A DNA stretch of 44,801 nt from AC-37 sp036386455 (GCA_036386455.1 DASVVS010000065.1:1-44801); one strand, 5' to 3'. Positions 16,068-23,671 are shown, counted from the first letter of the stretch. Numbers and translations are program-made. Notes: generated by a model not told the origin, from the sequence alone.

Positions 16068-16073
16068 TAGACT
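16068..16073 (+). promoter_or_regulatory. -10 hexamer TAGACT, leaderless type
   Basis: TAGACT lies 8 nt before GTG 16082. The same hexamer is found before the lipid kinase (19919) and hflX (25907) genes. Confidence 0.5.
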
Positions 16074-16081
16074 CCCCCGCC

Positions 16082-16690
16082 GTGGCGAAGCAGCGGCAGC
16101 AGAAGATGACCATGCAGGCTGGGGCGCTCGGGGCGATCCAGAGGCTCGAGTCGCGATCCGACGAGGAGCTGCTGCGCGAGACCAAGCACCGCGCGGCCGC
16201 CCGCGCGATCCTGGGCGCCCGCGCCGCGGAGCGCTACGACGCCAAGCAGGCGCGCACCTACTTCAACGAGGCGCTGGCGGGCACGCCGCCCCGCGAGCGT
16301 CCGGCGCTGCGGCAGATGATGAAGGCGTCGCTGGCGCTGGCCGAGCGGCGCCCGGACGATCTGCGCGAGGCGATGGAGTCGATGGGCCAGACGCCCCCGT
16401 CCAGCCGCCAGCTGCTCGTGCTGCGGCTCGTCAGCCTGATCTCCCCGCCGCCGGGGTCGAGCACCCTCACCCGCGCGCGCGGGTTCCTGCTGCTGTTCGC
16501 GATCGTGATCCTGCTGCTGGCGATCGGGTTCGGGCTGGCCAAGCTGATCGCCCTGCCGCTCGGAGGCGTGGGCACGTTCGGCGGGCTCGCGCTCGGCCTC
16601 CTGATCATCATCGCGATCCTGGGGCTCCTGACGCTGTTCGGGCGCCGCCGGCAGGCGAAGGCGCAGGCCGCCGCGCGCGGCGGCGGCTGA
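16082..16690 (+). CDS. Membrane protein with helical cytoplasmic domain, unknown function
   Basis: Protein of 202 residues. The first 125 are charged and helical, with TPR-like spacing (RTYFNEALAGTPPRERPALRQMMKASLALAERRPDDLREAM). Two transmembrane helices follow (FLLLFAIVILLLAIGFGLA and LALGLLIIIAILGLLTLF), then a basic tail. No catalytic residues or named domain are recognised. GTG 16082 is the start, supported by the -10 hexamer 8 nt upstream. The stop lies in the first copy of a 26 bp direct repeat. It is convergent with the thioredoxin gene. Confidence 0.75.
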   Translation: MAKQRQQKMTMQAGALGAIQRLESRSDEELLRETKHRAAARAILGARAAERYDAKQARTYFNEALAGTPPRERPALRQMMKASLALAERRPDDLREAMESMGQTPPSSRQLLVLRLVSLISPPPGSSTLTRARGFLLLFAIVILLLAIGFGLAKLIALPLGGVGTFGGLALGLLIIIAILGLLTLFGRRRQAKAQAAARGGG

Positions 16691-16742
16691 CGCCCGGGCC
16701 GGGCTCTCCGGCTCTCTGACGCCCGGGCCGGGCTCTCCGGCT
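16688..16742. repeat. Tandem 26 bp direct repeat at a convergent gene junction
   Basis: Two identical 26 bp copies (16688-16713 and 16717-16742) are separated by CTC, giving a 29 bp period. The first copy starts with the TGA stop of the plus-strand gene. The second overlaps the TAG stop of the minus-strand gene. Each copy contains the palindrome GCCCGGGC. Confidence 0.9.
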
Positions 16743-17493
16743 AGTACATCGCCGCGGCCAGGCGGCGGCGGTGCTCGCGTGCGAGCGGATCGCCGGCCCC
16801 GAGCTCGGTGAAGATCGCGACCATCACCTTGCGGATGTCCTCGCGCTCGTCCTCGCCCGCCTCCGCGAACGCGGCCTGAAGCGCCTCGAGCGCGGCGCTG
16901 CGGTCGTCGCGGTCCCAGGCGGAGAAGGCCTCCTCCAGCCCGCCGCCGTTGCGCGACAGGCGGGCGCGGGCGGCCAGGCCGGCCGCCGTGAAGTCGTGCT
17001 CGTGCGGCTCGAGGAGCTCGATCGCGGCGTCGGTCTCGCCGCGCGCCAGCAGGAGCCGCGCCAGGGCGCGCGCCACGCTCGCGTTGCGCGGGTCGGCCTC
17101 GAGGGCCTCGCGCAGCTGCGCCTCGTCGCCGCTGTCGAGCGCGGCGTCCGCCTGGAGCTCGGCCTCCGACGGGACGAGCTGGTTGAAGAACCGCTCGATC
17201 TGTGGCGGCGGGATCGCCCCGGTGAACTCGTCGACCACGCGGCCGTCCTTGAACGCCTTGACCGCCGGGATGCCCTGCACGCGGAACGCCTGGGCCAGAC
17301 CCTGGTTCGAGTCCACGTCGACCTTGGCCAGGTCGACCTTGCCCTCGCGCTCCTTCGCGGCCTTCTCGAGGGCCGGACCTAGCCGCCGGCACGGGCCGCA
17401 CCACTCGGCCCAGAAGTCCACGACCACCGGAACCTCGCGGGAGCGCTCGATCACGTTCTGCTCGAAATCGGCCTGGGCCACGTCGCGAACCAT
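16741..17493 (-). CDS. Thioredoxin-TPR protein (YbbN/CnoX-like)
   Basis: Protein of 250 residues. An N-terminal thioredoxin domain has the active site WCGPC at 31-35 and the cis-Pro in GIPAVKAF. A C-terminal helical repeat region follows (about 130-250, ADAALDSGDEAQLREALEADPRNASVARALARLLLARGE). This is the YbbN/CnoX arrangement of redox-linked chaperones. Unlike E. coli CnoX (SxxC), the full CxxC is present, so redox activity is expected. The start ATG 17493 shares one base with the stop of the cyclophilin gene (TGATG), so the two folding proteins are made together. Confidence 0.9.
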   Translation of the reverse strand: MVRDVAQADFEQNVIERSREVPVVVDFWAEWCGPCRRLGPALEKAAKEREGKVDLAKVDVDSNQGLAQAFRVQGIPAVKAFKDGRVVDEFTGAIPPPQIERFFNQLVPSEAELQADAALDSGDEAQLREALEADPRNASVARALARLLLARGETDAAIELLEPHEHDFTAAGLAARARLSRNGGGLEEAFSAWDRDDRSAALEALQAAFAEAGEDEREDIRKVMVAIFTELGAGDPLAREHRRRLAAAMY

Positions 17494-18182
17494 CAGGACT
17501 CCTCCACGGTGACGCTCTGGATGACGACGGTCGCGGTGGGCTGGCCCTGGGGGCTGTTCGGGTCCCCGAGCCGGCCGATCCGGTCCGCGGCCTCCATCCC
17601 GCCGGTGACCTTGCCCACGAGGGCGTAGTCGGGCGGCAGGCCGGCGTCGTCGCCCACCACCACGAAGAACTGGCTGCCGGCGGTGCCCGGCGGCTCCTGC
17701 TCGGTCTTGGCCATCGCCACGGCGCCCTTCGTGTAGCGGGCGTCGGACGGCGGCTTGTCCTCGGTCGAGTAGCCGGGGTCGCCGCTGCCGGTGGCGGTTG
17801 GGTCGCCCCCCTGGATCACGAAGCCGGGCACGATCCTGTGGAAGAGCGTGTTGTCGAAGTACTTGCCGCGCGCGAGGCCCACGAGCGAGGCCGCCGCGTT
17901 CGGCGCGGCCTCCTGGTCGAGCTCGATCGTGAACTCGCCGCAGTTGGTGGCGAACTTCAGGCGGTAGGTCTTGGCCTCGTCGAGCGCGCCCTTCTTCGGC
18001 TTCTTCCCCTTGCGCTCCTCGGTGGGCGGCGCCTCGGCCTGCCGGCATCCCTCCGGAGCCTGCGGCTGGGCCTGAGTGGTGGCCGGGGTGGTGCCGGAGT
18101 CGCCGGTCTTCTCGTCGTCGTCGCCGCAGCCGCCGGCGGCCGCCGCGAGGCAGATCGAGACGATCAGGAGTGCGCGTCGCAC
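17493..18182 (-). CDS. Cyclophilin-type peptidyl-prolyl isomerase lipoprotein
   Basis: Protein of 229 residues with a short signal peptide and a lipobox-like AGGC (Cys 19) followed by an acidic and Thr/Gln-rich linker. The cyclophilin domain (about 75-229) shows FHRIVPGFVIQGGDPTATGSGDPGY, AMAKTEQEPPGTAGSQFFV and the end LVGKVTGGMEAADRI. The catalytic Arg is in FHR. It should fold proteins outside the membrane. It is coupled to a thioredoxin-TPR chaperone by a TGATG overlap. GTG 18182 is chosen because it starts the signal peptide and has a -10 hexamer 7 nt upstream; longer in-frame starts run into the divergent gene. Confidence 0.9.
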   Translation of the reverse strand: MRRALLIVSICLAAAAGGCGDDDEKTGDSGTTPATTQAQPQAPEGCRQAEAPPTEERKGKKPKKGALDEAKTYRLKFATNCGEFTIELDQEAAPNAAASLVGLARGKYFDNTLFHRIVPGFVIQGGDPTATGSGDPGYSTEDKPPSDARYTKGAVAMAKTEQEPPGTAGSQFFVVVGDDAGLPPDYALVGKVTGGMEAADRIGRLGDPNSPQGQPTATVVIQSVTVEES

Positions 18183-18189
18183 GGCGGAG

Positions 18190-18199
18190 AAGATAGCTT
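18190..18199. promoter_or_regulatory. Two overlapping divergent -10 boxes
   Basis: The minus-strand hexamer TATCTT (18190-18195) is 7 nt before the cyclophilin GTG. The plus-strand hexamer TAGCTT (18194-18199) is 8 nt before the HAD phosphatase ATG. They share two bases. Only 25 bp separate the two start codons, so both transcripts must be leaderless or nearly so, and the polymerases cannot bind both at once. Confidence 0.55.
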
Positions 18200-18207
18200 C
18201 AGGCGAT

Positions 18208-19044
18208 ATGCCCCTCTCGCCGTTCCTAGCGCAGTACGAGCAGGTGATCCTCGACCTCGACGGATGCGTGTACGTGGGCGGCGAGGCGGTGCCGGGCTCG
18301 CCCGAGGCCGTGGCCGCGCTGCGCGAGGCGGGCCGGCGGATCGCGTTCGTGACGAACGACCCGCGCAGCGGGACCGAGGAGTACGTGCGGCGGCTGTGGG
18401 GCCTGGGGATCCAGGCGTCGGTGGCGGACGTGGTCACCGTCGGCGGCGCGGTGCAGCACCTGCTGGCCGAGCGCTACCGCGGGCGGACCGTGTTCGCGAT
18501 CGGCACGCCCGCCCTGCACAGGCACGTGGCGGACTCGGGCGTGCGGCTCCTGAACGGGACGGATCTGGCCACGCGCGCCGACGTGGTGGTGGTCGGCGGC
18601 ACCGAGGACCTCGTCTACGAGGACCTGCGCGTGGCCGCGCTGGCGCTGCGGCGCGGAGCCGACTTCCTCACCACCGGGCGCGACCCGACCTACCCGATGC
18701 CCGACGGGCTCTGGCCGGGTACGGGCGCGACCGTGGCGGCTCTCGAGTACGCCACCGACCGCGTGGCCGCGGTGATCGGCAAGCCGGAGCCGCAGCTCTT
18801 CATGACGGCGATCGACCGGCTGGGCGAGGGCCGGACGCTGGTGATCGGCGACCGGCTCGACGCGGACGTGGCCGCCGCGGCCGGCGCGCACCTCGACGCG
18901 GCGCTGGTGCTGAGCGGCGGGACCACGCGCGCGGAGGCCGCCGCCGCGCCCGAGCCGCGCCCGGTGCGCGTGGCCGCCAACCTGCGCGAGCTCGTGCTGG
19001 GCGGCGGCGGCTCCCCCGGCGCCGGGGCGGGCGATGCCCCGTAA
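18208..19044 (+). CDS. HAD-IIA family phosphatase (NagD/pNPPase-like)
   Basis: Protein of 278 residues of the haloacid dehalogenase superfamily, subclass IIA. Motif I is LDLDGCVYVG with nucleophile D16 and D18. Motif II is FVTNDPRSG. The C2-cap segment is in the middle (ADVVVVGGTEDLVYEDLR). Motif III Lys is in VIGKPEPQLF and motif IV is LVIGDRLDADVAAA. Relatives dephosphorylate sugar phosphates, pyridoxal phosphate or 4-nitrophenyl phosphate; the substrate cannot be told. ATG 18208 is set by the -10 hexamer 8 nt upstream. It overlaps the downstream DUF2103-like gene by 11 bp. Confidence 0.88.
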   Translation: MPLSPFLAQYEQVILDLDGCVYVGGEAVPGSPEAVAALREAGRRIAFVTNDPRSGTEEYVRRLWGLGIQASVADVVTVGGAVQHLLAERYRGRTVFAIGTPALHRHVADSGVRLLNGTDLATRADVVVVGGTEDLVYEDLRVAALALRRGADFLTTGRDPTYPMPDGLWPGTGATVAALEYATDRVAAVIGKPEPQLFMTAIDRLGEGRTLVIGDRLDADVAAAAGAHLDAALVLSGGTTRAEAAAAPEPRPVRVAANLRELVLGGGGSPGAGAGDAP

Positions 19045-19315
19045 GACCCACCACAAGCACTCCTCGTCGAAGGGCTACAGGAAGCTGCTCGACGGCCTCG
19101 CGGCGATCGACGGCGTGCACCGCGTGGCAACCGGGCGCGTGACGCCGCGGATGGGTTCGGGCCGCCCGGTCGCCCAGATCTCGAAGGTGAGGCGAGTCGA
19201 GTCGGGGCTCTCGATCACGATCAACACCGAGGGGGCGATGATCGACGCCTACGTGATCACCGACCGCCCGGACGACGTGGCGGCGTCGATGGCCGAGCGC
19301 GGCTGGACGGCCTGA
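19034..19315 (+). CDS. DUF2103-like small protein
   Basis: Protein of 93 residues. It opens with a His/Lys/Ser-rich tail (MPRKTHHKHSSSKGYRKLL), a possible metal-binding end. A compact alpha/beta domain follows with LAAIDGVHRVATGRVTPRMGSG, LSITINTEGAMIDAYVIT and a final helix. This matches what I recall of DUF2103, a predicted metal-binding family without known function. It starts 11 bp inside the HAD phosphatase gene on the same strand, so it is co-translated. It has no visible membrane or export signal. Confidence 0.65.
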   Translation: MPRKTHHKHSSSKGYRKLLDGLAAIDGVHRVATGRVTPRMGSGRPVAQISKVRRVESGLSITINTEGAMIDAYVITDRPDDVAASMAERGWTA

Positions 19316-19325
19316 CCGCGGCGTT

Positions 19326-19363
19326 GGGACGTTCACCGGCGCCATGGCACCGGTAAACGTCCC
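19326..19363. terminator. Near-perfect 38 bp palindrome between convergent genes
   Basis: GGGACGTT at 19326 pairs with AACGTCCC at 19356, with only two imperfect pairs in the 19 bp arms, centred on CCATGG. In minus-strand RNA both exceptions are G-U pairs; in plus-strand RNA they are C-A mismatches. It sits 10 bp after the plus-strand gene and 29 bp after the minus-strand gene, fitting a two-way terminator. There is no U-tract. Confidence 0.6.
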
Positions 19364-19392
19364 GAAGCGACCGCGGCGGCCGATCCCACCCT

Positions 19393-19881
19393 CTAAGTGC
19401 CGCCGTTCAAGAGCGTCGGATCGACGCCGAGAAGCCGCGCCGCCTCCTCCGTAACGTTGAGCCCGGCCGCCGCCGCAGCAACCAGCCCCTCCGCCGGGTC
19501 CACGCCGCGCTGCTCGTGCAGGTGCGCCGCACACACCGCCGCGACGAAGTCCGTGTGGCGGTTGCCGTGGATCGCCACCGCGCCCGCCCGCCGCAGCTCG
19601 CGCCGCAGCAGCGGGAGGAGCTCGTCGAGGGCGTCGGCGCCCCCGGCGCAGGACGCGACCGGCACGTGGTGCCAGTCCAGCCCGGCGGCCTCGTAGTCGG
19701 GGATGTTGTGGCGCGTGGTCATCGTGCTGATGACCAGCCGCACGCCGCGCTCGGTCAAGTAGCCGATCTCGGACTCGCGCCGGTCGGGACGGTGGCTGCG
19801 CCCGCCGCCGCCGGGCCTCTCGAGCGCGCACAGCTTGCGCGGGCGCGCCCACCAGATTCGCTTGGGTCGTGTTGGTGTCAT
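19393..19881 (-). CDS. Dual-specificity-phosphatase-like protein lacking the catalytic cysteine
   Basis: Protein of 162 residues with the layout of a tyrosine/dual-specificity phosphatase. An opening segment is followed by IGYLTERGVRLVIST, the YEAAGLDWHHVPV strand, a helix (DALDELLPLLRREL), and then the P-loop region GAVAIHGNRHTDFVAAVCAAHL. The signature HCxxxxxR is replaced by HGNRHTDF, so the cysteine is a glycine and the arginine is out of place. Such a protein should not act as a Cys-based phosphatase; it may bind a ligand or use another chemistry. ATG 19881 is the start, with AGAGG upstream. It is divergent from the lipid kinase gene. Confidence 0.6.
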   Translation of the reverse strand: MTPTRPKRIWWARPRKLCALERPGGGGRSHRPDRRESEIGYLTERGVRLVISTMTTRHNIPDYEAAGLDWHHVPVASCAGGADALDELLPLLRRELRRAGAVAIHGNRHTDFVAAVCAAHLHEQRGVDPAEGLVAAAAAGLNVTEEAARLLGVDPTLLNGGT

Positions 19882-19918
19882 GTACCTCTAAGGGCGCGGC
19901 GGCGAAAGTTCGCCCCCC

Positions 19919-19924
19919 TAGACT
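19919..19924 (+). promoter_or_regulatory. -10 hexamer TAGACT for the lipid kinase operon
   Basis: TAGACT lies 9 nt before ATG 19934. It would drive the lipid kinase-murT-methyltransferase-gatD unit as a leaderless transcript. Confidence 0.5.
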
Positions 19925-19933
19925 GTCCGCCCG

Positions 19934-20821
19934 ATGGCCGACCCCCGCCGCCCGCTCGCGGTGCTCGTGAATCCCGCGGCGGCCGGTGGCCGCGCGCTCG
20001 AGGTGCTGCCGGCGGTGCGTGCCGAGCTGGAGCGGCTGGGGACCGAGTACCGGGTGGTCGAGACCGACAGCCCCTCGCACGCGCAATCGCTGGCGCGGGC
20101 GGCGGCCGGCGCGGGCGAGAAGGTGGCCTCGCTCGGCGGCGACGGCCTGGTGAGCCTCGTCGCGGCCGAGCTGTGCGGAACCGGCACCCCGCTCGCCGTC
20201 CTTCCCGGCGGGCGCGGCAACGACTTCGCGCGCGTGCTGGGGATCCCCCGCGACCCGGCGGAGGCGGTGCGGGTGGCGGTCGACGGCGCCGAGCGGATGG
20301 TCGACGTGGCGGAGGCGAACGGCCGGACGTTCGTGGGGATCGCGAGCCTCGGCATCGACTCCGACGCCAATCGGATCGCGAACGAGGCCAAGCTGGTGAA
20401 GGGCAACCTCGTGTACCTCTACGCGGCGGTGCGAGCGCTGATCGAGTGGAAGGGCGCGAGCTTCGAGGTGATCGTCGACGGCGAGCGCCACTCCTTCCGC
20501 GGCTGCTCCATCGCGGTGGCCAACTCGAAGGCGTACGGCGGCGGCATGTACGCCGTCCCGCACGCGCAGCTCGACGACGGCCTCCTCGACGTCCTGATCA
20601 CGACGGAAGCCCCGAAGCCGACCCTGCTGCGACTGACGCTCCGATCGTTCACCGGCTCGCACGTGACCCACCCGGCGCTGCACTTCCTGCGCGGCCGCGA
20701 GGTGGAGGTGCGCGCGGACCGCCCGTTCGACGTCTACGCCGACGGCGACCCGATCGCCGAGCTGCCGGTCAGGATCCGCGTGGCGGAGCGGGTGCTGCGC
20801 GTGATGGTGCCGGCGAGCTGA
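19934..20821 (+). CDS. YegS/DAGK-family lipid kinase
   Basis: Protein of 295 residues. The diacylglycerol kinase catalytic fold is marked by VNPAAAGGRA at 12-21, the nucleotide-binding GGDG at 68-71 and LPGGRGNDFAR at 90-100. The C-terminal beta domain has GGGMYAVPHAQLDDGLLDVLI, typical of YegS/DgkB-type enzymes. It phosphorylates a lipid, most likely diacylglycerol, at the inner membrane face. Its stop overlaps the murT start by one base (TGATG). In this operon it may recycle lipid by-products of envelope synthesis; that link is inferred from position only. Confidence 0.9.
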   Translation: MADPRRPLAVLVNPAAAGGRALEVLPAVRAELERLGTEYRVVETDSPSHAQSLARAAAGAGEKVASLGGDGLVSLVAAELCGTGTPLAVLPGGRGNDFARVLGIPRDPAEAVRVAVDGAERMVDVAEANGRTFVGIASLGIDSDANRIANEAKLVKGNLVYLYAAVRALIEWKGASFEVIVDGERHSFRGCSIAVANSKAYGGGMYAVPHAQLDDGLLDVLITTEAPKPTLLRLTLRSFTGSHVTHPALHFLRGREVEVRADRPFDVYADGDPIAELPVRIRVAERVLRVMVPAS

Positions 20822-22179
20822 TGCTGCGGCTGGCGGTGGCGCTCGCCCGGCTCGCCCGGGCCGTGACGAGGCGTGCGGGGCGCGGCGGCACCACGGTGCC
20901 GGGGCGGGTGCTGCTGCGGCTCGACAGCCGCGCGATCGCGCGGCTCGGCGAGCGGCTGCGCGGCGGCGTGGCGCTGATCACTGCCACGAACGGGAAGACG
21001 ACCACCGCGTCGATGCTCGCCGGGGTGCTCGAGCGCGACGGGCGCGCGGTGGTGCGCAACCGGGCCGGGTCGAACATGCACTGGGGCGTGGCCACCGCCC
21101 TGCTCGACGCCGGGCGGGCGCCTGACGAGCTGGGCCTGCTCGAGGTCGACGAGGCGTGGCTCGACCGCATGGCCGAGCAGCTCGACCCCGGGCTGCTGAT
21201 CCTCGGCAACCTGTTCCGCGACCAGCTCGACCGCTATGGCGAGCTGGAGCTGCTGGCCGACCGCTGGGCCGACCTCGTGGCCGCGCGCGGGGACCGCACC
21301 GCGCTCGTGCTGAACGCCGACGACCCGCTCGTGGCCGACCTAGGGCGCGACCACGCGCGTGCGACGTACTTCGGGGTCGAGGACGACTCGCTGGCGCTGC
21401 CCGAGCTGCAGCACGCGGCGGACTCGAAGCACTGCCGCAACTGCGGGCGCGCCTACGTCTACGACGCGATCTACATGGGCCACCTCGGCCGCTACCGCTG
21501 CCCGGGCTGCGGGCGCGAGCGGCCGGCGCCGGACGTGGTGGCCACGCGGGTGGAGCTGCGCGGGATGGAGGGGTCCGACCTGACGCTGCGCGCCGGCGGC
21601 GGCGGCGAGGTCGCGATCCGGCTGCCGCTGCCGGGGCTCTACAACGTCTACAACGCGCTGGCGGCCGCGGCGGCGGCGGTGGAGCTCGGCGTCGGTCTCG
21701 AGCGGGTGCGCGAGGGACTCGAGGGGATGTCGGCGGTGTTCGGGCGCGTCGAGCGGCTGTCGGTGGCCGGGCGCGACCTCTCGATCCTGCTCGTCAAGAA
21801 CCCCGTCGGGGCCAACGAGGTGCTGCGCACGCTCACCCTTGGCGACGAGTCGATCGACCTGTGGCTGGCGCTCAACGATCGGATCGCCGACGGGCGCGAC
21901 GTGTCCTGGATCTGGGACGCCGACTTCGAGCTGCTGGCCGGCCGGGTGCGGCGGGTCACCTGCTCCGGTACGCGCGCCGAGGAGATGGCGCTGCGGCTGA
22001 AGTACGCGGGGATCGACGCGCCGATCGCGGTGGAGCGGGACCTCGAGCGCTCGCTCGACGCGGCGGTGGCCGACCGCGACGGCGGCGCGCCGCTGTACGC
22101 ACTCCCCACGTACACCGCGCTGCTCGAGCTGCGCGACATGCTGGCCGACCGCGGCGTGGCCAAGAGGTGGAGCGAGTGA
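20821..22179 (+). CDS. murT: Lipid II isoglutaminyl synthase, Mur-ligase subunit MurT
   Basis: Protein of 452 residues. The Mur-ligase P-loop TATNGKTTT is at 54-62, with the central domain motif NADDPL. MurT-specific features are the four-cysteine zinc ribbon (C205, C208, C227, C230) inserted in the central domain and the C-terminal DUF1727 region (VKNPVGANEVLRTL). MurT activates the alpha-carboxylate of D-Glu in lipid II with ATP; GatD then supplies ammonia from glutamine. Its partner gatD lies 0.7 kb downstream, separated by a methyltransferase gene. The start ATG 20821 shares a base with the previous stop; the end overlaps the methyltransferase start by 4 bp. Confidence 0.95.
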   Translation: MLRLAVALARLARAVTRRAGRGGTTVPGRVLLRLDSRAIARLGERLRGGVALITATNGKTTTASMLAGVLERDGRAVVRNRAGSNMHWGVATALLDAGRAPDELGLLEVDEAWLDRMAEQLDPGLLILGNLFRDQLDRYGELELLADRWADLVAARGDRTALVLNADDPLVADLGRDHARATYFGVEDDSLALPELQHAADSKHCRNCGRAYVYDAIYMGHLGRYRCPGCGRERPAPDVVATRVELRGMEGSDLTLRAGGGGEVAIRLPLPGLYNVYNALAAAAAAVELGVGLERVREGLEGMSAVFGRVERLSVAGRDLSILLVKNPVGANEVLRTLTLGDESIDLWLALNDRIADGRDVSWIWDADFELLAGRVRRVTCSGTRAEEMALRLKYAGIDAPIAVERDLERSLDAAVADRDGGAPLYALPTYTALLELRDMLADRGVAKRWSE

Positions 22180-22919
22180 AGGCCTCCCCCACCGCGGACC
22201 CGGTCATCTGGCACGACGTGGAGTGCGCGGCCTACGCGGCTGACCTGGACCTCTGGCGCGAGCTCGCTGCCGCCGCCGGCGGACCGGTGCTCGACCTCGG
22301 CTGCGGCACCGGGCGGGTGGCGCTCGACCTGGCCGCGCGCGGGCACGAGGTGACGGCCCTCGACTCGGAGCCGGAGTTCCTGCGCGTGCTCGCCGCCCGG
22401 GCCCGCGAGCGCGGGCTGCGCGTGCGGACCGAGGTCGCCGACGCGCGCTCGTTCGCCCTCGGTCGCGAGTTCGCGCTGGTCATCGCGCCGATGCAGGTGG
22501 TGCAGCTGCTCGGCGGCACCGCGGGCCGGCTGCGGATGCTCGGCTGCGTGCGCGAGCACCTGCGCGACGGCGGGGCCTTCGCGGCGGCGCTGGCCGACCC
22601 GTTCGAGGGCGTCCCCGCGGAGGAGGCCGAGCCGCCCGTGCCCGACGTGCGCGAGCAGGACGGCTGGGTGTTCTCGAGCATGCCGCTGGCCGTGCGCGCC
22701 GAGCCCGGCGCCACCGCGATCGACCGGCTGCGGCAGTCGGTCTCGCCGGAGGGGCGGCTCGAGGAGGCGGTCACGAGCATCCGGCTCGACGACGCTCGCC
22801 CCGACGAGCTGGAGCACCTCGGCGCGAGCGTGCGGCTGCGGACGCTTCCGCGCCGCCACGTGCCGGCGACGGGCGACTACGTGGGGAGCACGGTCGTGAT
22901 GCTGGAGAAGCTGCCGTGA
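22176..22919 (+). CDS. Class I SAM-dependent methyltransferase embedded between murT and gatD
   Basis: Protein of 247 residues with motif I VLDLGCGTGRVALDLA (about 38-53), the acidic loop VTALDSEPEFLRVL and the motif II/III region RTEVADARSF...FALVIAPMQVVQLL. The C-terminal half has few Cys and no metal motif, so the acceptor is not revealed. GTG 22176 overlaps the murT stop (GTGA), and the gene end overlaps the gatD start (GTGA). The tight fit on both sides suggests a product needed in step with MurT/GatD, perhaps acting on a wall precursor. That is an inference from context. Confidence 0.85.
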   Translation: MKASPTADPVIWHDVECAAYAADLDLWRELAAAAGGPVLDLGCGTGRVALDLAARGHEVTALDSEPEFLRVLAARARERGLRVRTEVADARSFALGREFALVIAPMQVVQLLGGTAGRLRMLGCVREHLRDGGAFAAALADPFEGVPAEEAEPPVPDVREQDGWVFSSMPLAVRAEPGATAIDRLRQSVSPEGRLEEAVTSIRLDDARPDELEHLGASVRLRTLPRRHVPATGDYVGSTVVMLEKLP

Positions 22920-23671
22920 CGGCCACGCTGCGCGTCTGCTCGCTCTATCCCGAGCTGATGAACATCTACGCCGACCGCGGCAACATCGCGGTCCTGCGAG
23001 CGCGCTGCGAGTGGCGCGGGCTGGGCTTCGAGCTGGCGGCGTCGTCGCTCGGCGAGGGGGTCGACCCCGATGCGCACGACCTCTTCTACATGGGCGGCGG
23101 GCAGGACCGCGACCAGGCCGCGGTGGCGCGCGACATGGTCGAGACCAAGCGCGACGCCATGCACGCGGCCGCGGGGCGCGGCGCCGTGGTGCTGGCCGTC
23201 TGCGGCGGGTACCAGCTGCTCGGGTCGAGCTACGAGATGGAGGACGAGGAGCTGCCGGGGATCGGGCTGGTGGACCTGCGCACGGTGCGCGAGCCGGGCG
23301 AGCGGCTGATCGGGAACTGCGCGATCGAGGTGGAGCTGGGCGGCGAGCCGGGCGGCGGCGCCTCGGCCGGTGCCGGCCCCCGCATCGTGGCCGGGTTCGA
23401 GAACCACGGCGGCCGCACCTACCTCGGGCCCGGCGAGCAGCCGCTCGGCCGCGTGCTGAGCGGCCACGGGAACAACGGGAAGGACGACTTCGAGGGCGTG
23501 CGCAAGGGCAACGTGATCGGCACGTACCTGCACGGCCCGCTGCTCCCGAAGAACGTCTGGCTGGCGGACCGCCTGATCGAGCTGGCCCTGGGGATCGACC
23601 TCGACCCGCTGCCGGACGACTCGATGGAGGAGGCGGCGCACATGAGCGCGCGCCGCGCGGCGGGGGTCTAG
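22916..23671 (+). CDS. gatD: Lipid II isoglutaminyl synthase, glutamine amidotransferase subunit GatD
   Basis: Protein of 251 residues, a class I (triad-type) glutamine amidotransferase of the GatD/CobQ branch. The N-terminal LYPELMNIYADRGNIAVL is typical of GatD. The nucleophile is C96 in VLAVCGGYQLLG. The His of the dyad is H206 in IGTYLHGPLLPKN. It hydrolyses glutamine and passes ammonia to MurT for amidation of D-iso-glutamate in lipid II. GTG 22916 overlaps the methyltransferase stop (GTGA). The stop shares the palindrome CTAG (23668-23671) with the convergent DUF1707 gene. Confidence 0.95.
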   Translation: MTATLRVCSLYPELMNIYADRGNIAVLRARCEWRGLGFELAASSLGEGVDPDAHDLFYMGGGQDRDQAAVARDMVETKRDAMHAAAGRGAVVLAVCGGYQLLGSSYEMEDEELPGIGLVDLRTVREPGERLIGNCAIEVELGGEPGGGASAGAGPRIVAGFENHGGRTYLGPGEQPLGRVLSGHGNNGKDDFEGVRKGNVIGTYLHGPLLPKNVWLADRLIELALGIDLDPLPDDSMEEAAHMSARRAAGV

